Below the pieces are notes generated by a model that was given only the letters and a program-made list of their open reading frames with translations, was not told where the DNA came from and did no database searches. From Brevundimonas vesicularis NBRC 12165 (GTDB lineage: Bacteria; Pseudomonadota; Alphaproteobacteria; Caulobacterales; Caulobacteraceae), in assembly GCF_001592205.1 (NCBI RefSeq), contig NZ_BCWM01000019.1:1-62094 (forward strand): 62,094 bases of DNA, in the 5' to 3' direction. This document shows, piece after piece, positions 1 through 9,043 of this stretch. Numbering within the stretch: position 1 is the stretch's first letter; every line of letters begins with the position of its first letter. The position numbers and the translations under genes are program-made.

Positions 1-14
1 AAAGCTTTAAGGGA

Positions 15-38
15 GCTGGTTGGGATCGCCCAACCAGC
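15..38. terminator. Perfect 10-bp hairpin at window edge
   Basis: GCTGGTTGGG at 15-24 pairs perfectly with CCCAACCAGC at 29-38 around a 4-base loop. No clear T-run follows on the plus strand; on the minus strand the exit is mildly T-rich. It may terminate a gene lying left of the window. The role is inferred from structure only. Confidence 0.35.
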
Positions 39-193
39 AACCTGCGAAGCATGGAAGTCGTCGTTCCAAAGACATCGAGCCGTCGTCGCCTTCCCGGCGG
101 CGGCGGCTTTGATGCTAAAAAACAACGCTCAAAGGGCCACGTTCTAAAATTCCTGAACTTCGGGCGTTTTCGATTGATCGCGAAAGGTGGTCG

Positions 194-222
194 CGACAAA
201 AGGGCGACGATGCCCTTTGTCG
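194..222. repeat. Hairpin upstream of the capsule-type gene
   Basis: CGACAAA (194-200) and GGGC (202-205) pair with GCCC (212-215) and TTTGTCG (216-222), with one bulged A and a 6-base loop. It lies in the leader of the next gene. It could be a 5'UTR structure or the end of an upstream transcript. Confidence 0.3.
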
Positions 223-289
223 ACAAACTCTTCGGTTGCAACGGCCGTGCCGAAGCGGTTTCTGTTCCGTCATTGTACCGGTGGGCGTA

Positions 290-1651
290 ATGGTGGACGT
301 GCGTTCGTCTTCTCGAGTTCTTTCGGCGCGGCGTCGTCGCCGTTATCGATTAAGGGCAGATGACGTTCGGCCCAGCGTATCTCTGCGGCTGCGTACAGCT
401 GCGCTTCCCCAGCCAACGGTCGTCTCTGCATTCCCCGCGACACGACAAGGTGGTCGACATGGCCTGTCGGGCCGTCGTTTCCTGATCGTTTCCGCACCAT
501 TCGGATCGTTCGGAGCCGCACTGGCCTCGGTGCTCGAATCGCGTGGCGCGGTCGTCAATCGCATGATCTTCAACGCCGGCGATGCGATGAACTGGCGCAG
601 ACCGGGCGGATTGGTCTTCAAGGATACGGCGAAGTCCTGGTCCGATGGTCTGGCGCGCATCGTCGCCGATTTCAGCGATGTCATCGTCTTTGGCGAGGCC
701 GGCGCCTACAACCGCGCGGTTCTGGCGGCAGCCGACACCCTGAACGCTCGTGTCTGGGTTCTGGAAAACGGCTATTTTCGTCCTGATTGGATCACGGTCG
801 AACGCAATGGCGTAAACGGATCAAGCGCGCTGCCACGCTTCCGCGACGGATATCCCGAACCGGCGCCGAAGCTGCTCGAGCCTGTCGCGGTCGGAAAAAT
901 CCTGCCGCACCACGTCGCCAATATCAGCGCTTATCATACGGTGCAGGTCGCGGGAAAAGCGTTCTTCCCAAACTATGCTGCGCCCTATGTGTTCTCCCCG
1001 CTGAAGCAGTGCCTGGGCCATATCCGACGCTATGTCAGTCTGGCGTTCCGTCGGCCCGAGAACTGCGATGCCGACGTCATTAGGGCCAGGGGCGAGTTCT
1101 TTATCGCCTGCTTGCAACGCGAAGGCGACGCGCAACTGCTGCGTTACTCGCGATACGCTGACAACCGCGCCTTCCTGACCGCCGTCATCACCAGCTTCGC
1201 CGCCAAGGCGCCGCCTGGGGCGCGCCTGGTGGTTAAGAACCATCCGTTGGATCCGGGTTTGGTCAATCTCCGCGCCGTCACGATGCGGCTTGCTCAGGAG
1301 CATGGCTTGATGGGCCGTGTCGATTTCATCGATGGCGGCAATCTGGCGGCTCTATGTCGGACGTCGTTGGGGATGGTGGTCAACAACTCCAGCGCCGCGC
1401 TTTCCGCGCTGGGCTTCCATACGCCGGTCAAGGTTCTGGGCGACGCCTTCTTCGACTTCGAGGGTCTGACCGACCAGAAACCGCTTGATGATTTCTGGGG
1501 CGCGCCGGAGGCACCGGATAGCGATCTGTTCGCACGCTTCCGCGCGCATGTGATCGCCCAAAGCCAGGTGAACGGCAACTATCATGAGCCGCACGCCATC
1601 GTGCCGACGGCGAACGGCATCGCGGACGTTTTCGAGCGGGCGTCAGCCTAG
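290..1651 (+). CDS. KpsS-like capsule polysaccharide biosynthesis protein
   Basis: A 453-residue protein if started at the ATG at 290; an upstream TTG at 236 is also open. The first ~60 residues are Arg-rich and low in family likeness. Recognisable sequence begins at RRFLIVSAPFGSFG (about residue 62) and continues through FGEAGAYNR, WVLENGYFRPDW, VVKNHPLDPG and MVVNNSSAALSALG. These are the block signatures of the KpsS/LipB (Capsule_synth) family, cytoplasmic glycosyltransferases that add Kdo linker sugars or modify capsule. No other capsule gene is visible beside it, so it may act on a surface glycan made elsewhere or belong to a cluster left of the window. The family call is fairly firm; substrate and start codon are not. 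Confidence 0.7.
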   Translation: MVDVRSSSRVLSARRRRRYRLRADDVRPSVSLRLRTAALPQPTVVSAFPATRQGGRHGLSGRRFLIVSAPFGSFGAALASVLESRGAVVNRMIFNAGDAMNWRRPGGLVFKDTAKSWSDGLARIVADFSDVIVFGEAGAYNRAVLAAADTLNARVWVLENGYFRPDWITVERNGVNGSSALPRFRDGYPEPAPKLLEPVAVGKILPHHVANISAYHTVQVAGKAFFPNYAAPYVFSPLKQCLGHIRRYVSLAFRRPENCDADVIRARGEFFIACLQREGDAQLLRYSRYADNRAFLTAVITSFAAKAPPGARLVVKNHPLDPGLVNLRAVTMRLAQEHGLMGRVDFIDGGNLAALCRTSLGMVVNNSSAALSALGFHTPVKVLGDAFFDFEGLTDQKPLDDFWGAPEAPDSDLFARFRAHVIAQSQVNGNYHEPHAIVPTANGIADVFERASA

Positions 1652-1821
1652 CCTAGCCGCCGCAGGGTGTGGCGCCCAGACCACCCTCCCTCCTTGTCAT
1701 ATTGCTGTTACATAACTGTCGCCCAAGGTTTCAACATGCGCCCTAGAGGGGGCTGGATTGCGACAGGCGATGCACGCCTGACGCCAACGCCATTCGCGCC
1801 GTCCATCTGGGGATAGATGTA

Positions 1822-4332
1822 ATGATTTCTCGCAAAAGCCTGATCTGGGCGACCACCGCCCTTGCCGGCTCGCTGGCCTTCGCCGGCGCCGCCTCCGCTC
1901 AATCGACCGGCACGGAAGCGACCGAAGTGCAGGAAGTGGTCGTCACCGGCACGCGGGGTCCACGCACCACCGACGGCACCATCGTTGCTGAAACCGCCGG
2001 CAAGACGCGCTCGACCGTGACGCAGGAGTTCATCTCGACCCAAGCCGCCGGTCAGACCATTGTTCAAACCCTGAACCTGACGCCGGGCCTGAACTTCACC
2101 AACAACGACCCCTATGGCTCATCGGGCGGCAACATTCGTCTGCGCGGCTTCGACGGCAACCGCGTTTCGCTGACCTTCGACGGCATTCCGCTGAACGACA
2201 CCGGCAACTACGCTAGCTACACCAACCAACAGCTGGACCCGGAACTGATCGAGCGCGCTTCGGTCAACACCGGCACGACCGACGTCGACAGCCCGACCGC
2301 CTCAGCGACCGGCGGCACCATCAACTATACCTCGCGTCGTCCGGCGGCTGACTTCGGAGGCTGGATTCAAGGCTCACTGGGTGACTTCGACTATAAGCGC
2401 ATCATGGCGCTGGTCGATACAGGTCAAGTTGGTCCGTGGGGAACTTCGGCCTGGTTCGCCGTCTCGCACCAGGAATACGACAAGTTCAAAGGCCAGGGCG
2501 ACCTGAAGAAGACGCAGTACAACATGCGTATCTATCAGCCGGTCGGTTCGAACGGGGACTTTGTCGCGCTGTCAGCCCACTACAACGAAAACCGCAACTT
2601 CGCGTACTATAGCCCGAGCCTTGAATCGACGTCGGCGCTCGGTGTTGTGACGCCGGCCGAAGTTGAGACCAGCCCGTTCGGCTGGAACATCGACTACAGC
2701 ACCAATTATACCGCCCCCACCTTCCGTAACGGGCTGGCCGATATTGACGGCAACACCTCCAGCACCTCGGCCGCAGCCTATTACGGTCTCCGCATCAACC
2801 CGTCGGACACGGGCAATGTCCGCCTGAACTCCAAGTTCACGCTGGCTGAAGGGCTGACCTTCACCTTCGATCCGTCGTTCCAGTACACCCAGGCCAACGG
2901 CGGCGGTCAGCAAACGACCCTGACGGAAACCAACGCTCTGATCCGCGGCACGCGCACCACCGGCGGCATCGACCTGAATGGCGACGGCGACACGCTGGAC
3001 ACCGTCCGCGTCATGACGCCGTCGAACACGAACACCTATCGCTATGGCATCAACAGCTCGCTGATCTGGAACGTCAACGACGATCACCAGTTGCGGGCAG
3101 CCTATACGCTGGACTACGGGCGTCACCGCCAGACCGGAGCCTACGGCTTCATTGATTTCAGCGACCCGGCCAATCCGCGCTTTGCCGATGAGTTCGGCGG
3201 TCTGGACGATAAGAACAACCGCATCATCAACCTGGACGGCTACTACCTGCGTGCCCGCGACCGCCTGTCGTATGCGGAACTGAACCAAGCGGCCTTCGAG
3301 TATCGCGGTGACTTCCTGGACAAGGCCCTGCGCATCAACATCGGCGTGCGCATGCCCTTCTTCAAACGCGAACTGAACCAGTACTGCTACTCGCAGAACT
3401 CGTCGTCGAGCGTGCGCTGCACCAGCGAGACGCCGAATGCTACTCTGGCAAACGGCAATGTCACCTTCGCCTCGACCGGAACGACCCAGTATATCGCGCC
3501 TTACTCGCGCGAGCTGAAGTATGACGACGTGCTGCCGAACGTGGGCGCAACCTACCGCTTCGGCGGCGATCACATGGTCTATGCGTCCTACGCAGAGGGT
3601 ATCTCGGCGCCCCGTACGGACAGCCTGTACTCCGTCACGCGTCTTGCCGACGGCTCGATCGGCAATCCGAATGTCCAGCCGGAAAACACCAAAACCTTCG
3701 ACTTGGGCTATCGCTATCAGACCTCCAGCCTGATCGCCTCGGCCGCCGTGTGGCACACCGACTACCAGAACCGGATCGTCTCCTCGTACGACCAGGATTT
3801 GGGCTTCAACGTTGATCGTAACGTTGGCGCTGTGGAATCCTACGGCTTCGATGGCTCGCTGGGCTGGGAGCCGACCGACAAGTTGAGCATCTTCGCTTCG
3901 CTGTCGCTGCTGGAGAGCGAGCTGAAGGACAACGTCAACATCTCGTCCACCCTGGTCGCCCTGACCAAGGGCAAGGAAGTGGTCGAGACGCCGAAGGAAA
4001 CCCTGGGCCTGCGTATCGCCTACGATTTCAACCCGGTCTTCTCGGCGGCGATCCAAGGCAAGTATGTCGGCGAGCGTTGGGTCACCGACGTCAACGACCA
4101 GAAGGTTGACGCCTATACGGTCGTGGATCTGGACGCCCGTTTCGACTTCGCGCCGCTGGGCCTGCAAGGCACCTACCTGCAGTTCAACGTCATCAACCTG
4201 TTTGACGAGCGCTATTACGGTTCGCTGGGTTCGACCACGTCTTCGGTCGTCGGCGGCGCCGGCTACAGCCGCCCGTTCGCCAACATCGCCGCTCCGCGGA
4301 CGATCATGGCCAGCGTGCGCTACGCCTTCTAA
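1822..4332 (+). CDS. TonB-dependent outer-membrane receptor
   Basis: An 836-residue protein with a signal peptide ending AGAASAQS (about residue 27) and a TonB-box-like segment EVQEVVVTGTR. The plug domain has NIRLRGFDGNRVSLTFDGIPLND and EASVN-type segments, and a 22-strand type barrel follows. The C-terminus ASVRYAF ends in the terminal aromatic used for Bam-dependent insertion. Such receptors take up siderophores, cobalamin, sugars or metals using ExbBD-TonB energy. The many Asn/Tyr-rich strands and the VQPENTKTFDLGYRYQ block fit the siderophore/vitamin class, but the ligand cannot be read from sequence. The ATG at 1822 has GGGGAT upstream. It is transcribed alone and ends at a strong terminator. 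Confidence 0.93.
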   Translation: MISRKSLIWATTALAGSLAFAGAASAQSTGTEATEVQEVVVTGTRGPRTTDGTIVAETAGKTRSTVTQEFISTQAAGQTIVQTLNLTPGLNFTNNDPYGSSGGNIRLRGFDGNRVSLTFDGIPLNDTGNYASYTNQQLDPELIERASVNTGTTDVDSPTASATGGTINYTSRRPAADFGGWIQGSLGDFDYKRIMALVDTGQVGPWGTSAWFAVSHQEYDKFKGQGDLKKTQYNMRIYQPVGSNGDFVALSAHYNENRNFAYYSPSLESTSALGVVTPAEVETSPFGWNIDYSTNYTAPTFRNGLADIDGNTSSTSAAAYYGLRINPSDTGNVRLNSKFTLAEGLTFTFDPSFQYTQANGGGQQTTLTETNALIRGTRTTGGIDLNGDGDTLDTVRVMTPSNTNTYRYGINSSLIWNVNDDHQLRAAYTLDYGRHRQTGAYGFIDFSDPANPRFADEFGGLDDKNNRIINLDGYYLRARDRLSYAELNQAAFEYRGDFLDKALRINIGVRMPFFKRELNQYCYSQNSSSSVRCTSETPNATLANGNVTFASTGTTQYIAPYSRELKYDDVLPNVGATYRFGGDHMVYASYAEGISAPRTDSLYSVTRLADGSIGNPNVQPENTKTFDLGYRYQTSSLIASAAVWHTDYQNRIVSSYDQDLGFNVDRNVGAVESYGFDGSLGWEPTDKLSIFASLSLLESELKDNVNISSTLVALTKGKEVVETPKETLGLRIAYDFNPVFSAAIQGKYVGERWVTDVNDQKVDAYTVVDLDARFDFAPLGLQGTYLQFNVINLFDERYYGSLGSTTSSVVGGAGYSRPFANIAAPRTIMASVRYAF

Positions 4333-4355
4333 GGCTCAGCCAGACTGAAACGACG

Positions 4356-4386
4356 AAGGGCGGTCCGTTTGCGGGCCGCCCTTTTT
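4356..4386 (+). terminator. Rho-independent terminator after TonB receptor
   Basis: A 12-bp stem (4356-4367 with 4372-4383, one T-G wobble) closes a TTTG loop and runs into TTTTT. It is the cleanest intrinsic terminator in the left half of the window and isolates the receptor from the agu operon. Confidence 0.88.
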
Positions 4387-4464
4387 CGTGGCTGACGTTG
4401 AAGTCGGGGGCGCTTGGGGCCATATGGCGCGGCTCCGAGTTCGGCCCTTCTTGAGGACGCCCGC

Positions 4465-5484
4465 ATGACCGATCCGACTGCTGCCGCCATCCCCGCTGAA
4501 TGGGCGCCGCACCGCGCCATGTGGGTGGGTTGGCCCAGCCATGCGGAATATTGGTTCGAGGCGCTGGAGCAGGCGCAGGACGAGGTCGAGCGTCTGGTGC
4601 GGGCTCTGGCCGGACCGGGTCGCGAACAGGTCAAGCTGATGGTCGGCAAGGCCGAGGCTCTGGCCGACGCCCAGGCGCGCTTTGCGGGCGTGGCGAATGT
4701 CGAGGTCGTGGCCGGCGAGTTCGGCGACGTCTGGCTGCGCGACACCGGGCCGATCTTTGGCGCGGGATCCAGGACAGCCGCCGCTTTCAAGTTCAACGGC
4801 TGGGGCGGGAAATATGACATGCCGGGCGACGATCTGGTCGCCGGGCAGATCGGCCGACATGCGGGCGTGGACCTGACCTGGAACGACTTTGTCATGGAGG
4901 GCGGGTCGCTGGATCATGACGGGGAGGGCACCGTCCTGACCACGCGTCAATGCCTGCTGAACCCGAACCGCAATCCGGCCTGGAACCAGGATGAGGCCGC
5001 CGCGGCGGCGGCGCTGGAGAAGGCGGTCGGCGCCAAGGTGGTGGTGTGGTTGGGCGACGGTTTGCTGAACGATCACACCGACGGGCACGTCGATAATCTG
5101 GCGCGGTTCGTCGCGCCGGGCGTGGTCGCCTGCCCGGTCGCCTGGGGGACGAACGACGTCAACGCCGACGTCTATGACGCGACGGCGCGCGATCTGGCCG
5201 CCGTGACCGATGCGGCGGGCCGTCGGCTGAAGGTCGTGCGCATCCCGTCGCCGGGCCTGGTGCTGGACGAGGACGAACGCCCGATCCCGGCCAGCCACAT
5301 GAACTTCCTGATCGCGAACGGCGCGGTGATCGTTCCCACCTATGGCGATGCGCGCGCCGCCGACATGGCCTGTAAGGCGTTGAAGGACGCCTTCCCCGAT
5401 CGCGAGATCATCCCGCTGCCGTCCAACGCCATCCTGACCGGCGGCGGCTCGTTCCACTGCATCTCACAGCAGGAGCCCGCATGA
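4465..5484 (+). CDS. aguA: Agmatine deiminase (agmatine iminohydrolase)
   Basis: A 339-residue guanidino-group-modifying enzyme that hydrolyses agmatine to N-carbamoylputrescine and ammonia in the arginine-decarboxylase route to putrescine. Visible family blocks are MPAEWAPH-like PAEWAPHRAMW at the N-terminus, WLRDTGPIF, FKFNGWGGKYD, VMEGGSLDHDGEG, LNDHTDGHVDN and a C-terminal GGGSFHC with the nucleophilic Cys at about 332. The ATG at 4465 has a GAGG ribosome site 8 bases upstream and is preferred over the further upstream in-frame ATG at 4414. Its TGA overlaps the ATG of aguB by 4 bases, so the two pathway steps are translationally coupled. Confidence 0.95.
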   Translation: MTDPTAAAIPAEWAPHRAMWVGWPSHAEYWFEALEQAQDEVERLVRALAGPGREQVKLMVGKAEALADAQARFAGVANVEVVAGEFGDVWLRDTGPIFGAGSRTAAAFKFNGWGGKYDMPGDDLVAGQIGRHAGVDLTWNDFVMEGGSLDHDGEGTVLTTRQCLLNPNRNPAWNQDEAAAAAALEKAVGAKVVVWLGDGLLNDHTDGHVDNLARFVAPGVVACPVAWGTNDVNADVYDATARDLAAVTDAAGRRLKVVRIPSPGLVLDEDERPIPASHMNFLIANGAVIVPTYGDARAADMACKALKDAFPDREIIPLPSNAILTGGGSFHCISQQEPA

Positions 5485-6344
5485 CCCGCAACATCACTGT
5501 CGCCGGCATCCAGACCTCGTATGGCGAGGACATGCAGGCGAACATCGACAAGACCATCGCCTTCGTGCGCGAGGCGGCGGGGCGGGGTGCGCAGGTGATC
5601 CTGCCGTCGGAGCTGTTCCAGGGGCCGTATTTCTGCGTCTCGCAGGAAGAGCACTGGTTCAGCCAGGCCTATGAATGGCGCGAACATCCGTGCGTCACGG
5701 CCATGGCGCCGGTCGCCAAGGAGCTGGGCGTGGCGATTCCGGTCTCGATCTTCGAAAAGGACGGGCCGCAGTATTACAACTCGCTGGTCATGCTGGACGC
5801 GGACGGCGAGGCGCTGGGGGTCTATCGCAAGAGCCATATCCCCGACGGCCCCGGCTATCAGGAGAAATACTATTTCCGGCCGGGCGACACGGGCTTCAAG
5901 GTCTGGAAGACGCGCTTCGGTAAGGTCGGGGTCGGCATCTGCTGGGACCAGTGGTTCCCGGAAGCGGCGCGGGCGATGATGCTGATGGGCGCCGATGTCC
6001 TGATGTATCCGACCGCCATTGGCACCGAGCCGCATGATGCGACCCTGCACACGGCCGAGCCGTGGCGGCGGGCCATGCAGGGACACGCGGTGTCGAACGC
6101 CGTGCCGGTCGTCGGCGCCAACCGGATCGGTCATGAGCGCGTGACCGAGGTCGGCCAGACCTTCTACGGCCATTCCTTTATCGCCGATCAGCAAGGCGAA
6201 CTGGTCGAGCAACTGGGCGCCGAGGAGGAGGGGGTGCTGGTGCACCGCTTCGATCTGGACGAGCTGGACAAATACCGCGCGGCCTGGGGTTTCTTCCGCG
6301 ATCGCCGGACGGACCTGTATGGGGCGCTGACGGGTAGGGGCTGA
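5481..6344 (+). CDS. aguB: N-carbamoylputrescine amidase
   Basis: A 287-residue nitrilase-superfamily enzyme converting N-carbamoylputrescine to putrescine, CO2 and ammonia. The Glu-Lys-Cys triad is visible: E44 in LPSELF, K117 in YRKSHIPDG and C154 in GVGICWDQWFPE. Full length for the family. It overlaps aguA by ATGA, giving a two-gene putrescine operon. It is followed directly by a palindromic repeat pair rather than a classic terminator. Confidence 0.96.
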   Translation: MTRNITVAGIQTSYGEDMQANIDKTIAFVREAAGRGAQVILPSELFQGPYFCVSQEEHWFSQAYEWREHPCVTAMAPVAKELGVAIPVSIFEKDGPQYYNSLVMLDADGEALGVYRKSHIPDGPGYQEKYYFRPGDTGFKVWKTRFGKVGVGICWDQWFPEAARAMMLMGADVLMYPTAIGTEPHDATLHTAEPWRRAMQGHAVSNAVPVVGANRIGHERVTEVGQTFYGHSFIADQQGELVEQLGAEEEGVLVHRFDLDELDKYRAAWGFFRDRRTDLYGALTGRG

Positions 6345-6350
6345 TCCGAT

Positions 6351-6494
6351 CCTCCCCCGCGTCAGCGGGGGAGGGGGACCGCCGCAGGGGGTGGAGGGGG
6401 CAAGCCCCGCACCGTGCGTAAGATGCGGCCGAGGTCAGTTCCGTATCCGCCCCCTCCACCACTTCGTGGTCCCCCTCCCCCGGAACGGGGGAGG
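6351..6494. repeat. Pair of inverted REP-like palindromic elements
   Basis: Two copies of one unit face each other between convergent genes. The left unit starts at 6351 with a hairpin (CCTCCCCCG / CGGGGGAGG) followed by GGGACC and GGTGGAGGGGG. The right unit (about 6449-6494) is its reverse complement, with CCCCCTCCACC, GGTCCCCCTCCCCCG and its own hairpin. This is a BIME-like arrangement. The tail GGATTTTT follows the right hairpin on the plus strand. It may work as a bidirectional terminator or mRNA end stabiliser for aguB and the hydrolase gene. Confidence 0.7.
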
Positions 6495-6498
6495 ATTT

Positions 6499-7239
6499 TT
6501 AGCCCCGCATCGCCTCGACCGCTGCGACCAGTCGGTCGAGGTCCGCCTGCGTCGAAAGCCGGTGATCGCCGCCCTCGATCACGTCCAGACGCACGTCGCC
6601 GCCCGTCAGCCGTTCGACCAGCTCGACCTGATGTCGCCAGGGCACGACGTCGTCGGCGCGGCCTTGCAGGATATGAACCGGGGTGGCGATGTCGATCACG
6701 CCGTCCAGCAGCAGCCATTTGCGCGCTTCCTCGAACATGCGCCGCGTCAGGACATATTCGCCCAGACCCTCTTCGACGATCAGGGTTTCGCCCTCGCGTA
6801 GGATGGCCTGACGCTCGTGGTCCACCAGGCCGGGCCACATCAGCCGTTCGGTGAAGTCCTGGGCCGGATTGACTAGGACCAGCCCCTTGATCCGGTCCGG
6901 CCGCGCCAGGGTCGCCAGCAGCGTGACCCAGCCGCCCATCGAGGAGCCGACCGGAATGACCGGGCCGGAAAGACTGTCGATCAGGGCGACAGCGTCCTCG
7001 CGCCAGCGGCCGATGGTGGCCTGTCTCCAGTCGCCGGAGGACTGGCCGTGGGCGAAATGGTCGTAGCGGACGAAGTTCCAGCCGCGTTCGCGCGCGGCGA
7101 CGTCCAGGGCCAGGGCCTTGGTCCCCTCCATGTCCGAACGAAAGCCGCCCACCCAGATCACGGTCGGGCCGCCGCCTTCGACGCGTTTGAAGGCCAGGGT
7201 TTCGCCATCGGGGCGGGACAGGTGCTGGATGTCGGTCAT
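6499..7239 (-). CDS. Alpha/beta-hydrolase
   Basis: A 246-residue single-domain alpha/beta-hydrolase with oxyanion-type VGGFRSDMEG, nucleophile elbow GSSMG (Ser100), acid in LQGRADDVVP and catalytic His in GGDHRLS near the C-terminus. The family resembles short cytoplasmic esterase/thioesterase or BEM46/FrsA-like hydrolases; the substrate is unknown. The start MTDIQHLSRPDGE at 7239 is chosen because homology begins there; the longer frame to 7320 would run into the divergent gene. It is divergent from the glycosyltransferase at 7311. Confidence 0.85.
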   Translation of the reverse strand: MTDIQHLSRPDGETLAFKRVEGGGPTVIWVGGFRSDMEGTKALALDVAARERGWNFVRYDHFAHGQSSGDWRQATIGRWREDAVALIDSLSGPVIPVGSSMGGWVTLLATLARPDRIKGLVLVNPAQDFTERLMWPGLVDHERQAILREGETLIVEEGLGEYVLTRRMFEEARKWLLLDGVIDIATPVHILQGRADDVVPWRHQVELVERLTGGDVRLDVIEGGDHRLSTQADLDRLVAAVEAMRG

Positions 7240-7310
7240 GGCGCCGTTCTGCCCGGACTTTCCGCCGTCGTCACCCTTGACCGCGACGCGCGATGGCGGA
7301 ACACAGACCC

Positions 7311-8288
7311 ATGTCCGCACCCCAGGTCCTGTTCGTCACCTCCAACCGCATCGGCGACTGCGTCATCTCGTCGGGCGTGATCCGCGAGATCGCGCGTCAG
7401 GTCCGGGGGGCCGAGATCACCGTCGCCTGCGGCCGCCCGCCCGCGCCCTTCTTCCGCAATGCGCCCGGCGTGGTGCGCACCATCGTGCTGGACAAGAAGA
7501 AGCTGTCTGGCCACTGGCTCGATCTGTGGAAACAGGTCGTCGGCACGCGCTGGGATCTGGTGATCGACATCCGGGGTTCGGCGCTCAGCTATCTGATCCC
7601 GGCGAAGCGGCGCATCGTCTATAACCGCTCTTGGGAGACGGGCCTGCGCAAGGTCGAGATGGTGTCGCGCCTGATGGGTTCGCCGACGCCGCTGGATCCC
7701 GAAATCTTCCTGGACGATCAGGCGCGGGCCGAGGCCGCCGCCGTGATCGATCCGCAGCTGGCGGGCGGCGCGGGTCCCGGCCCGATAATCGCCCTGGCCC
7801 CCATCGCGCATCAGCCGGGCAAGAGCTGGCCCGCCGACCGCTGGGGCGCGCTGGTCGAGAAGCTGAAAGCCGAGCCGCGCTTCAACGGCTGGCGCTTCAT
7901 GCCGGTGGGCGGGCCGGGTGACCGGCCCCCGGCGACCCCGGCTTTGGGGGCGGCGGGCCATTCTGAGCAAGGAGGGCGCGGCATCGATTTCGTCGGCAAG
8001 GGCGACATCCTGGCCTCGGCCGCCGCCATCGATCGGGCCGATCTGTTCGTCGGCAACGATTCGGGTCTGATGCACGTGTCGGCGGCGCTGGGCCGGCCGA
8101 CCCTGGGTCTGTTCGGTCCGACCGAGTGGTGGCTGTACGGTCCCTGGGGACCCAAGACGCGCACGGCGGCGTCCAACGAGACGCGCGGCCAGTTCGCGCC
8201 GATCGAGGACCTAACGGTGGATCACGTCTTCGACGCGGTGCTGGCGCTGCATGACGCGTACATCGTCGAAACGCCTGCGAACCCTTGA
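7311..8288 (+). CDS. Glycosyltransferase family 9 (heptosyltransferase-like)
   Basis: A 325-residue GT9 enzyme. The N-terminal ADP-heptose-transferase pattern VLFVTSNRIGDCVISSGV and the C-terminal nucleotide-sugar site GNDSGLMHVSAALGRPTLGLFG are both present, placing it with the WaaC/WaaF/RfaQ class that adds heptose or related sugars to LPS core on the cytoplasmic face. The ATG at 7311 has GGCGGA 10 bases upstream and is preferred over the ATG at 7293. There is a Gly/Pro/Ala-rich low-complexity segment at 7914-7980 between the two Rossmann halves. The exact acceptor is unknown. Confidence 0.85.
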   Translation: MSAPQVLFVTSNRIGDCVISSGVIREIARQVRGAEITVACGRPPAPFFRNAPGVVRTIVLDKKKLSGHWLDLWKQVVGTRWDLVIDIRGSALSYLIPAKRRIVYNRSWETGLRKVEMVSRLMGSPTPLDPEIFLDDQARAEAAAVIDPQLAGGAGPGPIIALAPIAHQPGKSWPADRWGALVEKLKAEPRFNGWRFMPVGGPGDRPPATPALGAAGHSEQGGRGIDFVGKGDILASAAAIDRADLFVGNDSGLMHVSAALGRPTLGLFGPTEWWLYGPWGPKTRTAASNETRGQFAPIEDLTVDHVFDAVLALHDAYIVETPANP

Positions 8289-8386
8289 AAAATCGGGGCT
8301 CGCGGCGCATATTGCCGGCCTTGAGGGGAACGTGGCGATCGCCGCGTGCATTCGCTCATCACGACACACGCCTTCTCTGACCACAT

Positions 8387-8404
8387 AAGGAAACGACGCC
8401 CATT
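8387..8404 (+). promoter_or_regulatory. Ribosome site and probable AUU start of infC
   Basis: AAGGAAA at 8387-8393 sits 10 bases before an in-frame ATT at 8402, but 22 bases before the first ATG at 8414. An in-frame TGA at 8378 rules out starts further upstream. The spacing therefore favours AUU, the rare codon that E. coli infC uses for IF3 autoregulation. Confidence 0.6.
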
Positions 8405-8935
8405 CGCCGTCCCATGCAAGCGCCACCCGTGAAAGACGGGCCGCGTATGAACCAGGATATCCGCGCCCCTCGCGTTCTGCTCATCGACCAGAACGGCGAA
8501 AAACAGGGCGTCATGCCCACCTCCGCTGCTCTGGAAGCCGCCGAGGAAGCCGGGATGGACCTGGTCGAGATCGTCTCCACCTCCGAGCCGCCGGTGGCCA
8601 AGATCCTCGATTACGGCAAGCACCGTTTCCAGGAACAGAAGAAGAAGGCCGAGCAGCGCAAGCGTCAGAAGGTCGTCGAGCTGAAGGAGATCAAACTCCG
8701 TCCCAACATCGACACCCACGACTATGAGGTGAAGGCCAAGGCCATGCACCGCTTCTTCGAGGAAGGCGACAAGGTCAAGGTCACCCTGCGCTTCCGCGGT
8801 CGCGAAATGGCGCACCCCGAACTGGGCATGAAACTGCTGAACAAGGTCCAGGCCGACTTCGACGAGGTCGCCAAGGTCGAGTTCTCGCCCAAGATGGAAG
8901 GCCGCCAGATGATCATGATTCTGGCCCCGCGCTAA
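8402..8935 (+). CDS. infC: Translation initiation factor IF-3
   Basis: A 177-residue IF-3 (173 if started at the ATG at 8414). It binds the 30S subunit, blocks premature 50S joining and proofreads the start codon. The N-terminal domain is [17 protein letters not shown] to [20 protein letters not shown]; a Lys-rich linker helix leads to the C-terminal domain with [15 protein letters not shown] and [16 protein letters not shown]. The AUU at 8402 adds I/M-RRP, the N-terminus usual in alphaproteobacteria. It heads what is normally an infC-rpmI-rplT cluster, but here the ribosomal genes lie 3.6 kb downstream. Confidence 0.95.
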   Translation: MRRPMQAPPVKDGPRMNQDIRAPRVLLIDQNGEKQGVMPTSAALEAAEEAGMDLVEIVSTSEPPVAKILDYGKHRFQEQKKKAEQRKRQKVVELKEIKLRPNIDTHDYEVKAKAMHRFFEEGDKVKVTLRFRGREMAHPELGMKLLNKVQADFDEVAKVEFSPKMEGRQMIMILAPR

Positions 8936-8959
8936 AGCTTCTTCATCTTTATGAGTCTG

Positions 8960-8986
8960 ACGCCCGCGCCTTCTGGTTGCGGGCGT
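8960..8986 (+). terminator. Probable infC terminator
   Basis: ACGCCCGC (8960-8967) pairs with GCGGGCGT (8979-8986) around an 11-base loop. The downstream stretch is only weakly T-rich (TATGCGTTT). It lies 25 bases after the infC stop and before an unrelated peptidase gene. Confidence 0.5.
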
Positions 8987-9043
8987 TATGCGTTTGAATA
9001 ACAGTGTCCCCTCTGGATCGTTCGATTCGAGGGTGGGGCTGCT

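Noticed and set aside
2572..4167. 531-codon minus-strand frame opposite the TonB receptor
   Set aside because: Val/Gly-rich low-complexity shadow typical of high-GC antisense frames.
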